NCBI GenBank assembly: GCA_022510625.1
Contig: JAFLTD010000001.1
Span: 1 to 64,000, forward strand
Length of the DNA: 64,000 nucleotides
Origin: Lachnospiraceae bacterium
GTDB taxonomy: Bacteria > Bacillota > Clostridia > Lachnospirales > Lachnospiraceae
Direction of reading: 5' to 3'
Each line of letters starts with the position of its first letter. The stretch's first letter is position 1. The notes beneath the pieces are model-generated. The model worked only from the letters and a program-made list of their open reading frames with translations. It ran no database searches and was not told the DNA's origin. Positions 62,562 through 64,000 of this stretch are shown piece after piece. Both the position numbers and the translations under genes were made by a program.

Positions 62562-64000
62562 ATGCTGTTTAACTCTGTATCTTTTGCAATATTTATTATT
62601 ATCACTTTTGTGCTGTATTATCTCGTACCGCACAAATACAGATGGTGCTTTCTGCTGATTGCAAGCTATGCATTCTACATGAACCTGCACATCGGATACG
62701 GTCTCCTGCTTCTGGCAACGACGATACTGACCTATGTGCTGGCACTGAATCTTGAGAAAGCTGAGACCACTAAACATAAGAGGCAGTGTCTTCTGAGCGG
62801 TATTCTGCCCCTGGTATTGGTACTTCTCTTCTACAAAACGGCCGGCCCCGCCATTGACCGATTGAACATGTTGATTGACGCGGGACGCCTGACTATGCAG
62901 CCGATCACTGTAAGGATTCTGCTCCCCGCAGGCGTTTCTTTCTATTTCTTTCAATCCATCGGTTATCTGATTGATGTTTATCGCGGTAAGATCGGGGCAG
63001 AACGACATTTCGGCTATTATGCGCTTTTCGTGTCCTTTTTCCCGCAGCTTCTGGCAGGGCCGATCGGGAGAGCCGACAGTCTGCTGCCTCAATATAAGGA
63101 AACACGTCCTTTTGATTACGGCAAAGTAACTTACGGCCTGAAACTGATGGCGTGGGGTTATTTCAAAAAACTGGTGATTGCCGACGTCTTTGCCGGTGTC
63201 GTCAACAAAGTATACGACAGAGCCGACATCTACGTAGGATTTGTCTTTATCGTTGTCACAGTCATGTTTGCCGTTGAAATATACTGCGATTTTTCCGGTT
63301 ATTCCGACATCGCCATCGGATGTGCCAAACTGTTCGGCATTGATCTGATGACAAACTTTAAGAGCCCCTATTTTTCCTTTTCCGTCAAAGAGTTTTGGAG
63401 TCGATGGCATATTTCACTCTCCACATGGTTCAGGGATTACGTGTATATTCCTCTCGGAGGCAACAGAGTACCGAAGTGGCGTCACTGTCTGAACCTGCTT
63501 ATCACCTTCATGGTGAGCGGTTTCTGGCACGGAAGCAGCCTGACCTATATTGCCTGGGGCGGAATGCACGGGCTGTTACAGATCATAGAGACATTTGTGT
63601 ACCCAAAGACGAGAAAAGGCATGCCAATCGAACGCCGCAGACATTGGTGGCAGCTTCCGATCACTTTTATCCTGCTGTGCTTTACATGGATATTCTTCAG
63701 GGCCAACAGCATACAGGATGCGGTATGGATTATATCCCGACTCTTCTGGGATGCCGCCAGGCCGTTAATCTATTTACAGACCTGTATTATATGCCTCGGC
63801 GTGTCACGTGTAGCAGCGCTCGGCATGCTCTTGTCAGTCGCGCTTCTTGCCGCCTATGATTGCGCCTCACTGAGAGGTGACGTAATCACTGCTCTCTCAC
63901 GGCAAAAGTGCTTTATCCGATGGCCCGTATATGTGCTGTTCTTGGTTGTGATTGCACTGTTTGCACCCAAAGGAGTCGCAACTGAGTTTATATATTTCCG
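62562..64000 (+). CDS. MBOAT family O-acyltransferase, 3' end outside the window
   Basis: 479 complete codons are visible and the frame is still open at the right edge. ATG at 62562 is preceded by GGGGAGGAGG. AlgI/DltB-type polytopic protein: LLPAGVSFYFFQSIGYLIDVYRG (120-142), FFPQLLAGPIGR, YCDFSGYSDIAIG, FWSRWHISLSTWF (278-290) and catalytic VSGFWHGSSLTYIAWGGMHG with His323 and His336. Usual family length is about 480-520, so only the end is missing. It is divergent from the MBOAT at 60907-62442 and not a close copy of it, so the two may carry different acyl groups or serve different acceptors. Confidence 0.93.
   Translation, partial: MLFNSVSFAIFIIITFVLYYLVPHKYRWCFLLIASYAFYMNLHIGYGLLLLATTILTYVLALNLEKAETTKHKRQCLLSGILPLVLVLLFYKTAGPAIDRLNMLIDAGRLTMQPITVRILLPAGVSFYFFQSIGYLIDVYRGKIGAERHFGYYALFVSFFPQLLAGPIGRADSLLPQYKETRPFDYGKVTYGLKLMAWGYFKKLVIADVFAGVVNKVYDRADIYVGFVFIVVTVMFAVEIYCDFSGYSDIAIGCAKLFGIDLMTNFKSPYFSFSVKEFWSRWHISLSTWFRDYVYIPLGGNRVPKWRHCLNLLITFMVSGFWHGSSLTYIAWGGMHGLLQIIETFVYPKTRKGMPIERRRHWWQLPITFILLCFTWIFFRANSIQDAVWIISRLFWDAARPLIYLQTCIICLGVSRVAALGMLLSVALLAAYDCASLRGDVITALSRQKCFIRWPVYVLFLVVIALFAPKGVATEFIYF

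Noticed and set aside
62535..63410. 291-codon open frame on the minus strand
   Set aside because: It is antisense to the clear MBOAT gene starting at 62562, has no ribosome binding site and no recognisable domain.
63395..63859. 154-codon plus-strand frame near the right edge
   Set aside because: It lies out of frame inside the MBOAT gene, whose true frame continues past the window edge.
1..64000. Mobile elements, CRISPR arrays, tRNA or rRNA genes
   Set aside because: No transposase or integrase motifs, regular repeat-spacer arrays or tRNA/rRNA cores were seen on either strand.

Overview
The window looks like a chromosomal stretch from a Gram-positive anaerobe of the class Clostridia, most likely Lachnospiraceae. 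The evidence is strong AGGAGG-type ribosome binding sites, an unusually long ClpX-type ATPase, a CspC-like subtilase, many GH25 and SGNH surface proteins, and the end of a FliD-like flagellar protein at the left edge. This is judged from gene content only; no taxonomic search was possible. No tRNA, rRNA, CRISPR array or insertion sequence was recognised.

Layout. 1-822: end of a FliD-like gene. 998-4735: leftward sugar operon (xylulokinase, DUF4867 protein, L-fucose-isomerase-like enzyme). 4910-13368: ordinary cell genes (c-di-GMP phosphodiesterase, carbamate kinase, signal peptidase II, a subtilase with Cys in place of the catalytic Ser, long ClpX, HtrA). 13509-38989: about 25 kb of same-strand genes for a rhamnose-containing surface polysaccharide. 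These cover sugar supply (GlmS, phosphoglucomutase, RfbA, RfbB, RfbC but no RfbD), a WcaJ-type initiating transferase, five family 2 glycosyltransferases, a methyltransferase-kinase-like chain-end candidate, a Wzm/Wzt ABC exporter, an LCP ligase and two membrane-anchored GH25 muramidases. 39243-64000: a second surface region with three MBOAT acyltransferases, four SGNH proteins, GtrA, a GtrB/DPM1-like transferase, three large polytopic proteins that could be GT-C transferases, a flippase, a radical SAM protein, and a VOC / acyl carrier protein / FkbH-like trio. The last MBOAT runs off the right edge.

Working model (inference). A rhamnose-containing chain is started on undecaprenyl phosphate by the WcaJ-type enzyme and extended in the cytoplasm by GT2 enzymes. 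It may be capped by the methyltransferase-kinase protein, exported by Wzm/Wzt and attached to peptidoglycan by the LCP protein. Outside the membrane it would be decorated with polyprenyl-phosphate-linked sugars (GtrA, GtrB-like, GT-C candidates) and O-acylated by MBOAT/SGNH pairs. The FkbH-like enzyme, the carrier protein and the MBOATs together suggest a Dlt-like route carrying a glyceryl or similar acyl group from a cytoplasmic carrier protein to the outside. That module and the WbdD-like capping protein are the best candidates for new biology here. Apart from 6599-6948 there is no gene-free stretch longer than 300 bases.
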